A stretch of 64,000 bases of DNA from Mycolicibacterium flavescens. Lineage in GTDB: Bacteria; Actinomycetota; Actinomycetes; Mycobacteriales; Mycobacteriaceae. Below, piece by piece: positions 8,098-16,350 of the stretch. Positions within the stretch are counted from its first letter, which is position 1; each line of letters begins with the position of its first letter. Both the position numbers and the translations under genes were made by a program. The stretch spans positions 179,676 through 243,675 of the forward strand of contig NZ_MIHA01000009.1 of NCBI RefSeq assembly GCF_001722335.1. The letters are read 5' to 3'. The notes under the pieces were generated by a model. That model made no database searches. It was not told the origin of the DNA and saw only the letters and a program-made list of their open reading frames with translations.

Positions 8098-9459
8098 ATG
8101 CAGCCGATATCGCCGACCGACGCGATCTTCCTGATCGGCGAATCGCGCGAGCACCCAATGCATGTCGGGGGCCTACAGCTCTTCCAGCCGCCCGAGGACG
8201 CCGGGCCGGAGTTCATTCGCGGACTGTTCGACGCGCTGCTGGCCCAGACCGACGTGCAGCCCACGTTCCGCAAGCATCCGGCGTTCTTCGGCGGAGTGAC
8301 CAACCTCGTGTGGTCGTCGGACCGCGACATCGAGCTGGACTACCACCTGCGCCGGTCGGCGCTGCCGCGGCCGGGGCGGGTGCGTGAGCTGCTGGAGCTG
8401 ATCTCGCGGCTGCACGGCACGCTGCTCGACCGGCACCGCCCGCTGTGGGAGGCGCACCTGATCGAAGGTCTCGACGACGGCCGGTTCGCGGTGTACACGA
8501 AGTTCCACCACTCGCTGATCGACGGTGTGTCGGCGATGAAGCTGATGCAGCGGGTGCTGTCCCCGGACCCGGCCGACACCGAGGTGCGGGCCCCGTGGAG
8601 CCTGCCGCCGAGGCGTCGCGAGGGAGGGGGCGGACGGGGTCCGTCGCTGCTGCAGACGGTCGGGCAGGTCGCGGGCTCGGTGGCCGGACTCGCGCCCACC
8701 ACGGTGTCGCTGGCCCGCTCGGCGCTGTTCGAGCAGGAGCTGACGCTGCCGTTCCGGGCGCCGAAGACGATGCTCAACGTGCGCATCGGCGGTGCGCGCC
8801 GGGTCGCGGCGCAGTCCTGGTCGCTGGAGCGGATCAAGAACGTCAAGGCCGCGGCCGGGGTGACGGTCAACGACGTCGTGCTGGCGATGTGCGCCGGTGC
8901 GCTGCGGGCGTATCTGGCCGAGGTGGACGCGCTGCCGGACACCCCGCTGGTGGCGATGGTTCCGGTCAACCTGCGCACCGAGCAGGACGCCGACGGCGGC
9001 GGCAACCTGGTCGGGGCGATCCTGTGCAACCTGGCTACCGATGTCGAGGACCCGGCGCGACGGCTGGCGACCATCGCCGCGTCGATGCGCGACAACAAGA
9101 AGGTCTACTCCGAGCTTCCGCGCGTACAGCAGCTGGCGGTGTCGGCGTTCCTGATCAGCGGCCTGGCCTTGGGTCTGCTGCCCGGCTTCGTCGGCACCGC
9201 GCCACCGCCGTTCAACCTGGTCATCTCGAATGTGCCCGGCGCGCGGGAACCGTTGTACTGGAACGGCGCTCGCCTCGACGGCAACTACCCGTTCTCGATT
9301 CCGCTCGACGGGCAGGCGCTGAACATCACGTTGGCCAACCGCGCGGAGCACCTGGACTTCGGGCTGGTCGGTGACCGCAGCAACGTCCCGCATCTGCAGC
9401 GGCTGCTCGGTCACCTCGAGACGGCGTTGAAGGATCTCGAACGCGCGGTCGACGGCTGA
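8098..9459 (+). CDS. WS/DGAT-type wax ester synthase/diacylglycerol acyltransferase
   Basis: 453 residues. The catalytic motif HHSLIDG is at 137-143. The family's N-terminal SPTDAIFLIGE and C-terminal NLVISNVPGAREPLYWNGA are present. These enzymes move acyl groups from acyl-CoA to alcohols or diacylglycerol and make storage lipid at the membrane. I chose ATG 8098 because it is preceded by a GGGGG ribosome site and begins with the family's usual QPISPTDA; an ATG at 8047 would add 17 atypical residues. A possible SigF-type promoter lies upstream. Confidence 0.92.
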   Translation: MQPISPTDAIFLIGESREHPMHVGGLQLFQPPEDAGPEFIRGLFDALLAQTDVQPTFRKHPAFFGGVTNLVWSSDRDIELDYHLRRSALPRPGRVRELLELISRLHGTLLDRHRPLWEAHLIEGLDDGRFAVYTKFHHSLIDGVSAMKLMQRVLSPDPADTEVRAPWSLPPRRREGGGGRGPSLLQTVGQVAGSVAGLAPTTVSLARSALFEQELTLPFRAPKTMLNVRIGGARRVAAQSWSLERIKNVKAAAGVTVNDVVLAMCAGALRAYLAEVDALPDTPLVAMVPVNLRTEQDADGGGNLVGAILCNLATDVEDPARRLATIAASMRDNKKVYSELPRVQQLAVSAFLISGLALGLLPGFVGTAPPPFNLVISNVPGAREPLYWNGARLDGNYPFSIPLDGQALNITLANRAEHLDFGLVGDRSNVPHLQRLLGHLETALKDLERAVDG

Positions 9460-9473
9460 TACTTTCCCCGGCG

Positions 9474-9531
9474 CGAGCAGACGCGAAGTGACCCGAAAAC
9501 GCGCAAGATCAGGTCAATTTGCGACTGCTCG
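9474..9531. repeat. Long imperfect palindrome (GAGCAG...CTGCTC)
   Basis: The 20-base arm 9474-9493 pairs with 9512-9531 at 17 of 20 positions around an 18-base loop, and outside it CCCCGG/CCGGG continues the symmetry. It lies between two genes on the same strand, 15 bases after one and 70 before the next. There is no T-run. It resembles the palindromes often found between mycobacterial genes; that is memory, not a search result. Confidence 0.7.
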
Positions 9532-9601
9532 CCGGGAAAACGGTGTGGAGCACCCCCGGGCCGCGCTTAGGCTCGAAGCCTGGAGGCAAGGGGGGCGCCG
9601 G

Positions 9602-10783
9602 ATGGACCGTCGAACAGCATGTCGGGGGGCGGCGGCCGCCGCCGCGGCGATGATCACCGCCGGACTCGCGGCGCCGAGCGCCGCCGCGGCCACCGCGTAC
9701 ACAATCGAACCGCTCAACTACAACTTGGTCACGACGACACCGACGTTGTTCGGCGGGGCGGTGTGCGTCACCTACGACTGCGAGAAGGTGCCGACGGCCG
9801 CGGCGCTCGACCTCTCACACCAGCGCGGCGTTTTCGGCGAGCGCGGGCCGATCTCCGCGGGAGCCCGCACGCTGAACGACCGGCTGACCGCCGACCCCGA
9901 CGAGAAGCTGGTGTTCGGCTTCTCGCAGGGCGCGCAGATCGCCGGGTTCTGGCTGCGCAACTACGCGCCGACGACCACGGTGAGCCCGCAGAACACCAGC
10001 TTCCTTCTGGTCGGAGACCCGGAGAACACCTACGGGGTGCCGTGGGCGCCGCGGGTGCCCACCAACACCGGTTTCGACGTCACCGAACTCTGGGCGCAGT
10101 ACGACGGGTGGGCGGACTGGCCCGACCGCTTCGACCTGCTGGCCATCGCCAACGCGGTCTACGGGATGTTCTTCGTGCATCCGACCGCCTACGACGACCT
10201 CGACCTGGCCACCGCGGAGGCCGACGGCAGCGTGGTGACCTGGCAGACCAACGGCATCACCTACAAGATGGTCGTCGACGAGACGCTGCCGATCCTGGAC
10301 CCGCTGCGCAACCTCGGGCTCGGCTTCATCGCCGACATGGTCAACGACAGCTGGCGCGCCCACATCGAGAAGCAGTACGACCGCCCGTCGACGCAGGACG
10401 AGGCCGACGAGATGTTCGGCGCCCCTGCCGAGGACGCCCCCGCCGAGGACGACACCGCCGAGGACGACACCGCCGAGACGGCCCGGTCGGTGTCGCGGAA
10501 GGCCGACGACCTCGACGCGGACGAGCCTGACGATGAAGCGGTCCGGCCGGCCGCCAGGGCCGAGGCGCTGACGTCGTCGCGTAGGGCAACGGCCACGGAC
10601 ACGACGGACGAATCCGAAGCCGAGGATGCCGACGACGACGAGGGCCCCAGCAGAGCCGCGCGTCCGACGGTGAAAAGCGTTGACCAAGAGAAGAAGGCCG
10701 TCGACGGGTCGGCGCGCGAGGTGAAGACCGACAGCGGCGACAAGGACGGCAAGCCCGGCGGCGACAAGGACAGCGAGGACTGA
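9602..10783 (+). CDS. Secreted PE-PPE-domain serine hydrolase
   Basis: 393 residues. An Ala-rich signal peptide (about 1-30) is followed by an alpha/beta hydrolase domain with nucleophile motif GFSQG (Ser108), as in the PE-PPE domain. The PE or PPE N-terminus is absent. The domain ends near residue 285, and a long, very acidic, low-complexity tail of about 100 residues follows (repeated AEDDTAEDD, many Asp, Glu, Lys). It is probably an esterase or acyltransferase acting on cell-envelope lipids. ATG 9602 has a G-rich ribosome site and starts the signal peptide; the upstream extension is not signal-like. Confidence 0.85.
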   Translation: MDRRTACRGAAAAAAAMITAGLAAPSAAAATAYTIEPLNYNLVTTTPTLFGGAVCVTYDCEKVPTAAALDLSHQRGVFGERGPISAGARTLNDRLTADPDEKLVFGFSQGAQIAGFWLRNYAPTTTVSPQNTSFLLVGDPENTYGVPWAPRVPTNTGFDVTELWAQYDGWADWPDRFDLLAIANAVYGMFFVHPTAYDDLDLATAEADGSVVTWQTNGITYKMVVDETLPILDPLRNLGLGFIADMVNDSWRAHIEKQYDRPSTQDEADEMFGAPAEDAPAEDDTAEDDTAETARSVSRKADDLDADEPDDEAVRPAARAEALTSSRRATATDTTDESEAEDADDDEGPSRAARPTVKSVDQEKKAVDGSAREVKTDSGDKDGKPGGDKDSED

Positions 10784-10825
10784 CACCGCGCTTGCCCGCG
10801 CGCAGATGCGGGTATAGGCCAGCAG

Positions 10826-11824
10826 GTGGCCGACGAAAACGGGGCGCTGACATGCCCCAAGCGGATGACGTTCGGGCCGTGCGGTGGCGTACGCCCGGAC
10901 GGTCAGTGCGAGATGCGCGCGGGCCCATGCATATTCGGCGACGTGGTGCCGTGGTCGGGGGAGCTGACCGAACCCCCGCCGGTGACCGCTCCGCTGGTGC
11001 TGACCGACTTCAGCTGCCTGCCGTTCGACGAGAAGGACGTCGCGGCGACGGCCGCGCTGCTCGCACCGTCGTGTGACGCGGTGCTGGTCGGCGAACACCA
11101 GAACCGGCCCGACTTCCCGCCGACGTTGATGGGTGCGCTGCTTCTCGACGCGGGCGTGACCCCCTGGATCACGCTGTCCTGCCGCGACCGCAACCGGGTG
11201 GTGCTCGAGCAGGAGCTGCGCGGCCTGCGCCAGATCGGGGTGACGACCGCGATGTGCGTGACCGGTGACGGCCGCGCCTACGACGTGCGCCCCGACGTCA
11301 CACAGACCTTCGACCTGGACGGCCCCCGGTTGGTGTCGCTCGCGGCGTCGCTGGGCGTGGCCGCCGCGGTGCCCGAAACGCCCACCGCGCCGCCGGTGGC
11401 CGCCCGGCCGCGGCGGCTGGTGGAAAAGCAGCGGGCCGGCGCCGGCATCGCGGTGCTCAACCATGTGCCGTTCCCGTACATGGTCGCCGACTTCATGACG
11501 GCGGCCCGCGCAGCGGGGCTGACGATTCCGGTGATCGCCGCGGTCGCGGTCTTCACCGATGAACTCTCGGCCGCCGTCCTGCAGGGCCTGCCCGGGCTCG
11601 AACTCGACCCGGCGGTGACCGAAACCGTTCTGGGCGCGGCTGATCCGGTCGCGGCCGGGATCGACGCGGCGGTCGAGGAAGCGCGCCGGCTGTTGTCGAT
11701 CGACGGGGTGGCGGGCGTCAACGTCTCCGGCCTCGCCTCGGCCTCGGGCACCCGCGTCGGCGCCGAGATCAAGGCCGAGGTCGGCCGCCGCATCCAGGCT
11801 CAGACGGCGAGCCTCAACCGGTGA
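10826..11824 (+). CDS. MetF-like protein with N-terminal Cys4 domain
   Basis: 332 residues. The N-terminus CPKRMTFGPCGG (C10, C19) with C28 and C35 is the cysteine pattern of the MTHFR C-terminal-like domain, here at the front. The rest looks like a methylenetetrahydrofolate reductase barrel: ITLSCRDRNRVVLEQELRGL and the following MCVTGDGR match the folate/FAD region. It may handle methylene-tetrahydrofolate or a related one-carbon donor. It is followed after 13 bases by a methyltransferase gene, probably co-transcribed. The GTG start lacks a clear ribosome site; GGGTAT at 10810-10815 could be the -10 of a near-leaderless transcript. Confidence 0.75.
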   Translation: MADENGALTCPKRMTFGPCGGVRPDGQCEMRAGPCIFGDVVPWSGELTEPPPVTAPLVLTDFSCLPFDEKDVAATAALLAPSCDAVLVGEHQNRPDFPPTLMGALLLDAGVTPWITLSCRDRNRVVLEQELRGLRQIGVTTAMCVTGDGRAYDVRPDVTQTFDLDGPRLVSLAASLGVAAAVPETPTAPPVAARPRRLVEKQRAGAGIAVLNHVPFPYMVADFMTAARAAGLTIPVIAAVAVFTDELSAAVLQGLPGLELDPAVTETVLGAADPVAAGIDAAVEEARRLLSIDGVAGVNVSGLASASGTRVGAEIKAEVGRRIQAQTASLNR

Positions 11825-11837
11825 GAGAGGTGGCGCG

Positions 11838-12593
11838 ATGAGCGAGGCGATGGAGGCCGAGTTCGACACGGTCGCGGAGTGGACGGCGACGGTGGCCGCC
11901 GCGCTGGGCCCGCAGTACTACGTGCCCGCGGGCTGTCGCGGCAGCGGAAGCCCGGCCGCTCTGGACTGGCTCATCGAGAACCTGCGGCTGCGTCCGGGCG
12001 ACGAACTCCTCGACAGCGGAGCCGGCGTCGGCGGTCCGGCCGCCTACGCCGCGCAGGAACGGTCGGTGCGGCCGGTGCTCGTCGAACCGGAGACCGGGGC
12101 GTGTCGCGCCGCGCGCCGGCTGTTCGACCACCCGGTGCTCTGCGGCTCGGGGTCGGCGCTGCCGTTCGGCGACGCGACCTTCGACGCGGCGTGGTCGCTG
12201 GGCGTGCTGTGCACGATGACCGATCAGCTGGCCCTGCTCACCGAACAGCGCCGCACCGTGCGACCGGGCGGGCGGATCGGGTTGCTGGCCTTCGTCGCGC
12301 ACCGCGCGATCCCGGCAGATGTGCTGCCCGACAACCACTTCCCGACCCCGCAACGCCTCGCCGGCCTGATCCGGGACGCCGGGTTGCGCGTCGAGGAGCA
12401 GATGACGACGGCCGACCTGCCGCCCATCCCCGACGAGTGGAGCGAGCGCGCCGACACGGTCGAGGAGGCGTTGGCGAAACGCTACGGCCACACCGAGGCG
12501 TGGCAGCTCGCCGAACAGCAGAGCGGTGAGATCGGCAAACTCCTGGGGGACGGGACGCTGACCGGCGAGCTACTCATCCTGCGCGGGGCCTGA
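11838..12593 (+). CDS. Class I SAM-dependent methyltransferase
   Basis: 251 residues. Motif I is LLDSGAGVGGPAAYAA (about 58-73), followed by the acidic VLVEPETGACRAARRL and by LPFGDATFDAAWSLGVL, as in UbiE-like enzymes. The usual LDLGCGxG reads LDSGAGVG here, a mild variation. It sits directly after the MetF-like gene, so the pair could move a methyl group from folate through AdoMet metabolism to a small molecule. The acceptor is unknown. Confidence 0.8.
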   Translation: MSEAMEAEFDTVAEWTATVAAALGPQYYVPAGCRGSGSPAALDWLIENLRLRPGDELLDSGAGVGGPAAYAAQERSVRPVLVEPETGACRAARRLFDHPVLCGSGSALPFGDATFDAAWSLGVLCTMTDQLALLTEQRRTVRPGGRIGLLAFVAHRAIPADVLPDNHFPTPQRLAGLIRDAGLRVEEQMTTADLPPIPDEWSERADTVEEALAKRYGHTEAWQLAEQQSGEIGKLLGDGTLTGELLILRGA

Positions 12594-12630
12594 ACACCCT
12601 GTCGTCACCCCTCCGGTAAGGGTTGCGATA

Positions 12631-12636
12631 TACGGT
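12631..12636 (+). promoter_or_regulatory. -10 element, likely leaderless (TACGGT)
   Basis: TACGGT fits the TANNNT mycobacterial -10 and ends six bases before ATG 12643. Transcription would begin at or next to the start codon. No ribosome site is visible before that ATG, which agrees. Confidence 0.5.
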
Positions 12637-12642
12637 GCCCGT

Positions 12643-13476
12643 ATGAATCGAGTGTCAGTGATCACCGGCGGCGCGGGCGGGATGGGGTTGGCGACGGCGA
12701 CGGTGGTCGGCCGAGACCACGCTGTCGTGCTCTGCGACAACCGCACCGACCGGCTCGACGATGCGGCCCGCACGCTCGACGGACTCGGCATCCAGCCCAC
12801 CGTGTTCGCCGGCGACGTCACCGACCGCGCGGCGGTGGACCGGCTGTTCGACACGGCGACCGGCCTCGGGCAACTGGTCTCGGTGATCCACACCGCGGGC
12901 GTCAGCCCGAGCATGGGCAGCGCCGAGTACGTCATGCGCACCAATGCGATCGGCACGGTCAACGTCAACGAGGCGTTCTACGCGACGGCCGGCGAGGGCG
13001 CGGCGATCGTCAACGTCGCGTCCATGGCCGCCCACATGCTGCCCGACGAGATGATCCCGAGAAACCGGTTCCCCCAAGCGCTGTCAGATCAGGATGCGTT
13101 CATGGCCGACATGCTGACCGCGTGCGCGGTCGTCCCCGAGGACGCGCAGTCCGGGATCGCCTACGCGCTGAGCAAGAGCTTCGTGCGCTGGTACAGCAGC
13201 GCCCAGGCCGAACGGTTCAACGGCAAGGGCCTGCGGATCGTGTCGGTGTCGCCCGGGTCGATCGACACCGAGATGGGCCGGCTGGAGGAGAACGCCGGCG
13301 CCGGAGCGATGGTCGCCGACGCGGCGGTGCCGCGCTGGGGCCGACCCGAGGAGATGGCCGAACTGCTTGCGTTCTGCGCCGGCGACAAGGCCGGATACCT
13401 CACCGGCACCGACATCCTCAACGACGGCGGGGTGATCGCGTCGATGACCGAACGCGCCCGGAAAGCCTCAGCCTGA
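12643..13476 (+). CDS. Short-chain dehydrogenase/reductase
   Basis: 277 residues. The cofactor motif TGGAGGMG is at the N-terminus, GDVTDRAAV follows the fourth strand, and the catalytic pair is in YALSKSF, with PGSIDTEMG behind it. It should be an NAD(P)-dependent oxidoreductase of alcohols or ketones. An insertion before the active-site tyrosine (about residues 130-165) is longer than in simple SDRs and resembles hydroxysteroid-type members. It converges on the MFS gene, whose stop is four bases away. Confidence 0.87.
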   Translation: MNRVSVITGGAGGMGLATATVVGRDHAVVLCDNRTDRLDDAARTLDGLGIQPTVFAGDVTDRAAVDRLFDTATGLGQLVSVIHTAGVSPSMGSAEYVMRTNAIGTVNVNEAFYATAGEGAAIVNVASMAAHMLPDEMIPRNRFPQALSDQDAFMADMLTACAVVPEDAQSGIAYALSKSFVRWYSSAQAERFNGKGLRIVSVSPGSIDTEMGRLEENAGAGAMVADAAVPRWGRPEEMAELLAFCAGDKAGYLTGTDILNDGGVIASMTERARKASA

Positions 13477-13480
13477 CCCG

Positions 13481-14728
13481 CTAAGCGTCCGGCACCGGTC
13501 CGGCGAGCTTGCCGGGACGGGCCCACAGCACCATCACCAGGCACAGCGCCGCCGCGACCCCGAACGCGATGTAGACGTTGAACATGTCGGCGGTGCCGCC
13601 GAGCAGCGCGGCGGCGATGGGACGCGAACCCAGGAAGCCGACCAACCACAGCGCCATGATCCGGCCCCGTAGCGCCTCGGGCGCGCGTTCCTGCACGACG
13701 GTGCCCAACCCGGTCATCGCCCACCCGAAACCCAGCCCGGCCAGCGCGAACCCGGCGACCGCCACCGGCGTCGACAGCGCGACCGCCAGCATCGCGCAGC
13801 CGATACCGAGGCCCACCAACCCGATCGTGGACACCTTCGCCGAGGCCAACCGGCCCCGCATCAGAGCCAGCACCGCCATGCCGAGCGCCGCGCCTACCCC
13901 GAAGACCGCCGACAGCGTGCCGACCAGCTGCGCGTCGCCGCCGAGTTCGTCGACGATCGACGGGGTCAGGGTGATCGACGAGTCCGAGGCCAGGCCGACC
14001 ATCGCCACCGCCAGCAGCGCCAGCAGCAGAGGGCGGTCGCGCCACACGTAGCGCACGGCGACCCGCACGCGGTAGTCGGTGTCGGCCTCGAGCGTCGGCG
14101 GCGCCGGGAACCGGACCGCCAGGATGAACAGCGCGAACACGAAATGCAGTGCCGCGCTGACGGCGAACGCCGTTGCCGCCCCGACGTGCGCGGCGATGTA
14201 GGCGCCCGCGGCAGGCCCGACGATGCGGCCCACGGTCATCGGAAAGCTGTTCAGCGCCATCGCCGTCGACAGTTCACCGTCGCGGATGATGTTCGGCACG
14301 ATCGACTGCATCGCCGGACCGCCCACCACGAACCCGAAACCGACCAGCAGCGTGCCGGCGAGCACCCCGAGCGCGGCCGACATGCCCTGCTGGTTCGGCT
14401 CGACAAAGAGCCACCCCGCGGTCGCCCCCGACCCGAGCACACACAGCACCCGGCCGAGCAGAATCTGGCGCGCAGGATCCCCGGTGTCGGCCCACTTACC
14501 GCTGGTGGGGCTCAGGATCAGTTGCGGGGCGAACTGCACGACGCCGACCATGCCGACCATCAGCGCCGAGCGGGTCGCGTCGTACATCACGATCGCCGCG
14601 ACGATCCCGTGCGTCCACACCGCGACGACCGAGAAGATCTTGCCCCAGAACAGCGACCCGAAGACGGGATCGATGATCAGCCCGAACGCGCCGCGCGCAC
14701 GGGTTCCGGCCGTGGTCTCCGCGGTCAT
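13481..14728 (-). CDS. MFS transporter, probable exporter
   Basis: 415 residues with about 12 hydrophobic segments. The N-terminal half (FWGKIFSVVAVWTHGIVAAIVMYDAT) and the cytoplasmic loop SGKWADTGDPARQILLGRV belong to the MFS_3/EntS-like exporter group. It begins at an ATG overlapping the stop of the MarR gene by four bases, so the two are coupled. With a MarR partner it is most likely a drug or metabolite efflux pump; the substrate is not readable. Confidence 0.85.
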   Translation of the reverse strand: MTAETTAGTRARGAFGLIIDPVFGSLFWGKIFSVVAVWTHGIVAAIVMYDATRSALMVGMVGVVQFAPQLILSPTSGKWADTGDPARQILLGRVLCVLGSGATAGWLFVEPNQQGMSAALGVLAGTLLVGFGFVVGGPAMQSIVPNIIRDGELSTAMALNSFPMTVGRIVGPAAGAYIAAHVGAATAFAVSAALHFVFALFILAVRFPAPPTLEADTDYRVRVAVRYVWRDRPLLLALLAVAMVGLASDSSITLTPSIVDELGGDAQLVGTLSAVFGVGAALGMAVLALMRGRLASAKVSTIGLVGLGIGCAMLAVALSTPVAVAGFALAGLGFGWAMTGLGTVVQERAPEALRGRIMALWLVGFLGSRPIAAALLGGTADMFNVYIAFGVAAALCLVMVLWARPGKLAGPVPDA

Positions 14729-15198
14729 CGGACCGCCGGGCGTTCGAAGCGTTCGGCGAGCCGGTCGAGAAGGTCCACGAGGGTGTCGACGTTCGCGTCG
14801 GGCCAGTCGGCGATGGTCTCGGCGACCAGTTCGCGGCGCCGGTCGGTGACGGTCTCCAGCGCGCGACGCCCCTCGTCGGTGAGCACCAGGGTGCAGCGGC
14901 GCTGATCGTCGGCGGCGTACGCCTTGGTGACCAGGCCCGCGGCCACGACGGCGCCGACGGACCGGCTGGCGGTCGAGTGCTCGACGGCCATGAACTCGGC
15001 GACGTCGCCGATCGACGCGCCGCCGGCCTGCTGACTCTGTTCGACGGCCCGCAGCACCCGCAGTGTCGACGGGTTGGTGACCGGGCCGGAGCGGTCGAGG
15101 ATCCGGTTCCGCCAGCTCGGCCGCTGCCGGGCCACCGCGATGCGGGTCAGCAGCTCGTCGAGACGGTCGTAGCGGGACACGGACACAGAAACATGCAT
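14725..15198 (-). CDS. MarR-family regulator
   Basis: 157 residues with a winged helix: STLRVLRAVEQ, then SIGDVAEFMAVEHSTASRSVGAVVAAGLV and the wing TKAYAADDQRRCTLVLTDEGR. It is the first gene of a two-gene operon with the MFS transporter. The ATG at 15198 lies inside a perfect 8-5-8 inverted repeat, a probable operator for autoregulation. The open frame continues upstream, but those residues lack MarR character. Confidence 0.88.
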   Translation of the reverse strand: MHVSVSVSRYDRLDELLTRIAVARQRPSWRNRILDRSGPVTNPSTLRVLRAVEQSQQAGGASIGDVAEFMAVEHSTASRSVGAVVAAGLVTKAYAADDQRRCTLVLTDEGRRALETVTDRRRELVAETIADWPDANVDTLVDLLDRLAERFERPAVR

Positions 15199-15211
15199 AG
15201 CACATGCATGT
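15191..15211. promoter_or_regulatory. Perfect inverted repeat, MarR operator candidate
   Basis: ACATGCAT at 15191-15198 and its exact complement ATGCATGT at 15204-15211 with a five-base spacer. It overlaps the start codon of the marR gene and is 44 bases before the divergent aldolase start. Binding here would shut off marR-mfs and could also touch the aldolase promoter. Confidence 0.65.
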
Positions 15212-15254
15212 ATTCGGCAGGAAATCCTCAGCCACGCGGTGCCAGGATGGCTGC

Positions 15255-16343
15255 GTGACGTTCTCACCGCTGCACGACCCCGGCTGGCGCGGCTTCGCCA
15301 GCGACAACTACGCCGGTGTGCACCCCGAAGTGCTGGCCGCGATCGCCGCGGCCAACGGCGGGCATCAGCCCGCCTACGGGCAGGACGCCTACACCGCCCG
15401 GCTGCAGCAGGTGATCGCCGAGCAGTTCGGTGAGCACGCCGAGGTGTACCCGGTGTTCAACGGCACCGGCGCGAACGTCGTCGGGTTGACCAGCGTGCTG
15501 CCGCGCTGGGGTGCGGTCGTGACCAGCGCCACCGCCCACATCCACACCGACGAGGCCGGGGCCCCGGAGCGGATGACCGGGCTCAAGCTGCTGACCGTGG
15601 CGACCCCCGACGGCAAGCTGACCCCGGAACTCGTCGCGCGTGAGGCGTGGGGCTGGGGCGACGAGCACCGGGCGCAGCCGCTGGCCGTCAGCATCACCCA
15701 GACCACCGAACTCGGCACCGTCTACACCCCCGCGGAGGTCCGCGCGCTCGCCGACCACGCCCACGAGCACGGGATGGCCGTGCACATGGACGGCTCCCGG
15801 CTGTGGAACGCCGCAGCGGCCCTGGGCGTGCCGTTCCGCGAGTTCACCAGCGACGCCGGTGTCGACGTGCTGTCGCTGGGCGGTACCAAGAACGGGTTGC
15901 TCGGCGCCGAGGCGGTGGTGATCCTCGACCCCGGCCGGGCCAGCGGTCTGACGTATCTGCGCAAGCTGACCATGCAGTTGTCGAGCAAGATGCGGTTCGC
16001 CTCGGCGCAACTGCTGGCCCTGTTCGACGACGGGCTCGGTGTGCGCAGCGCGGCGCACGCCAACGCGATGGCGGCGCGACTGCGCTCGGCGCTCGACACC
16101 CGGATCGCCGACGGCGCCCTGCCCCGTCTGGCGTTCACTCAACGCACCGAGGCCAACGCGATCTTCGCGACCCTGCCGGTCGATGTCGCCGACCGCATCC
16201 GGCAACGTGTCCGGTTCTACGACTGGGACCGCAGCCGCGGTGAGGTCCGGTGGATGACGGCGTGGGACACCACCGCGGACGACGTCGACGCGTTCGTCGC
16301 CGTCATAGCCGAGGAGATCTGCGGCAAAGACGCGCTGGCATGA
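15255..16343 (+). CDS. Threonine aldolase-like PLP enzyme
   Basis: 362 residues, the normal length for low-specificity L-threonine aldolases. The opening FASDNYAGVHPEVLAAIAAAN is typical, HIHTDEAGAPE and AVHMDGSRLWNAAAALG follow, and the PLP lysine is in LSLGGTKNGLLGAEAV. It cleaves beta-hydroxy-amino acids to glycine and an aldehyde. The GTG start has AGGATGG upstream and leads straight into the family sequence; the longer frame from 15204 would overlap the MarR operator. TesB follows after seven bases. Confidence 0.88.
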   Translation: MTFSPLHDPGWRGFASDNYAGVHPEVLAAIAAANGGHQPAYGQDAYTARLQQVIAEQFGEHAEVYPVFNGTGANVVGLTSVLPRWGAVVTSATAHIHTDEAGAPERMTGLKLLTVATPDGKLTPELVAREAWGWGDEHRAQPLAVSITQTTELGTVYTPAEVRALADHAHEHGMAVHMDGSRLWNAAAALGVPFREFTSDAGVDVLSLGGTKNGLLGAEAVVILDPGRASGLTYLRKLTMQLSSKMRFASAQLLALFDDGLGVRSAAHANAMAARLRSALDTRIADGALPRLAFTQRTEANAIFATLPVDVADRIRQRVRFYDWDRSRGEVRWMTAWDTTADDVDAFVAVIAEEICGKDALA

Positions 16344-16350
16344 TGCCGGG

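Noticed and set aside
9815..11869. Very long open frame on the minus strand opposite the PE-PPE and MetF-like genes
   Set aside because: Its protein is Arg/His/Gly-rich without domains. Both plus-strand genes have clear motifs; this is the usual GC-rich antisense frame.
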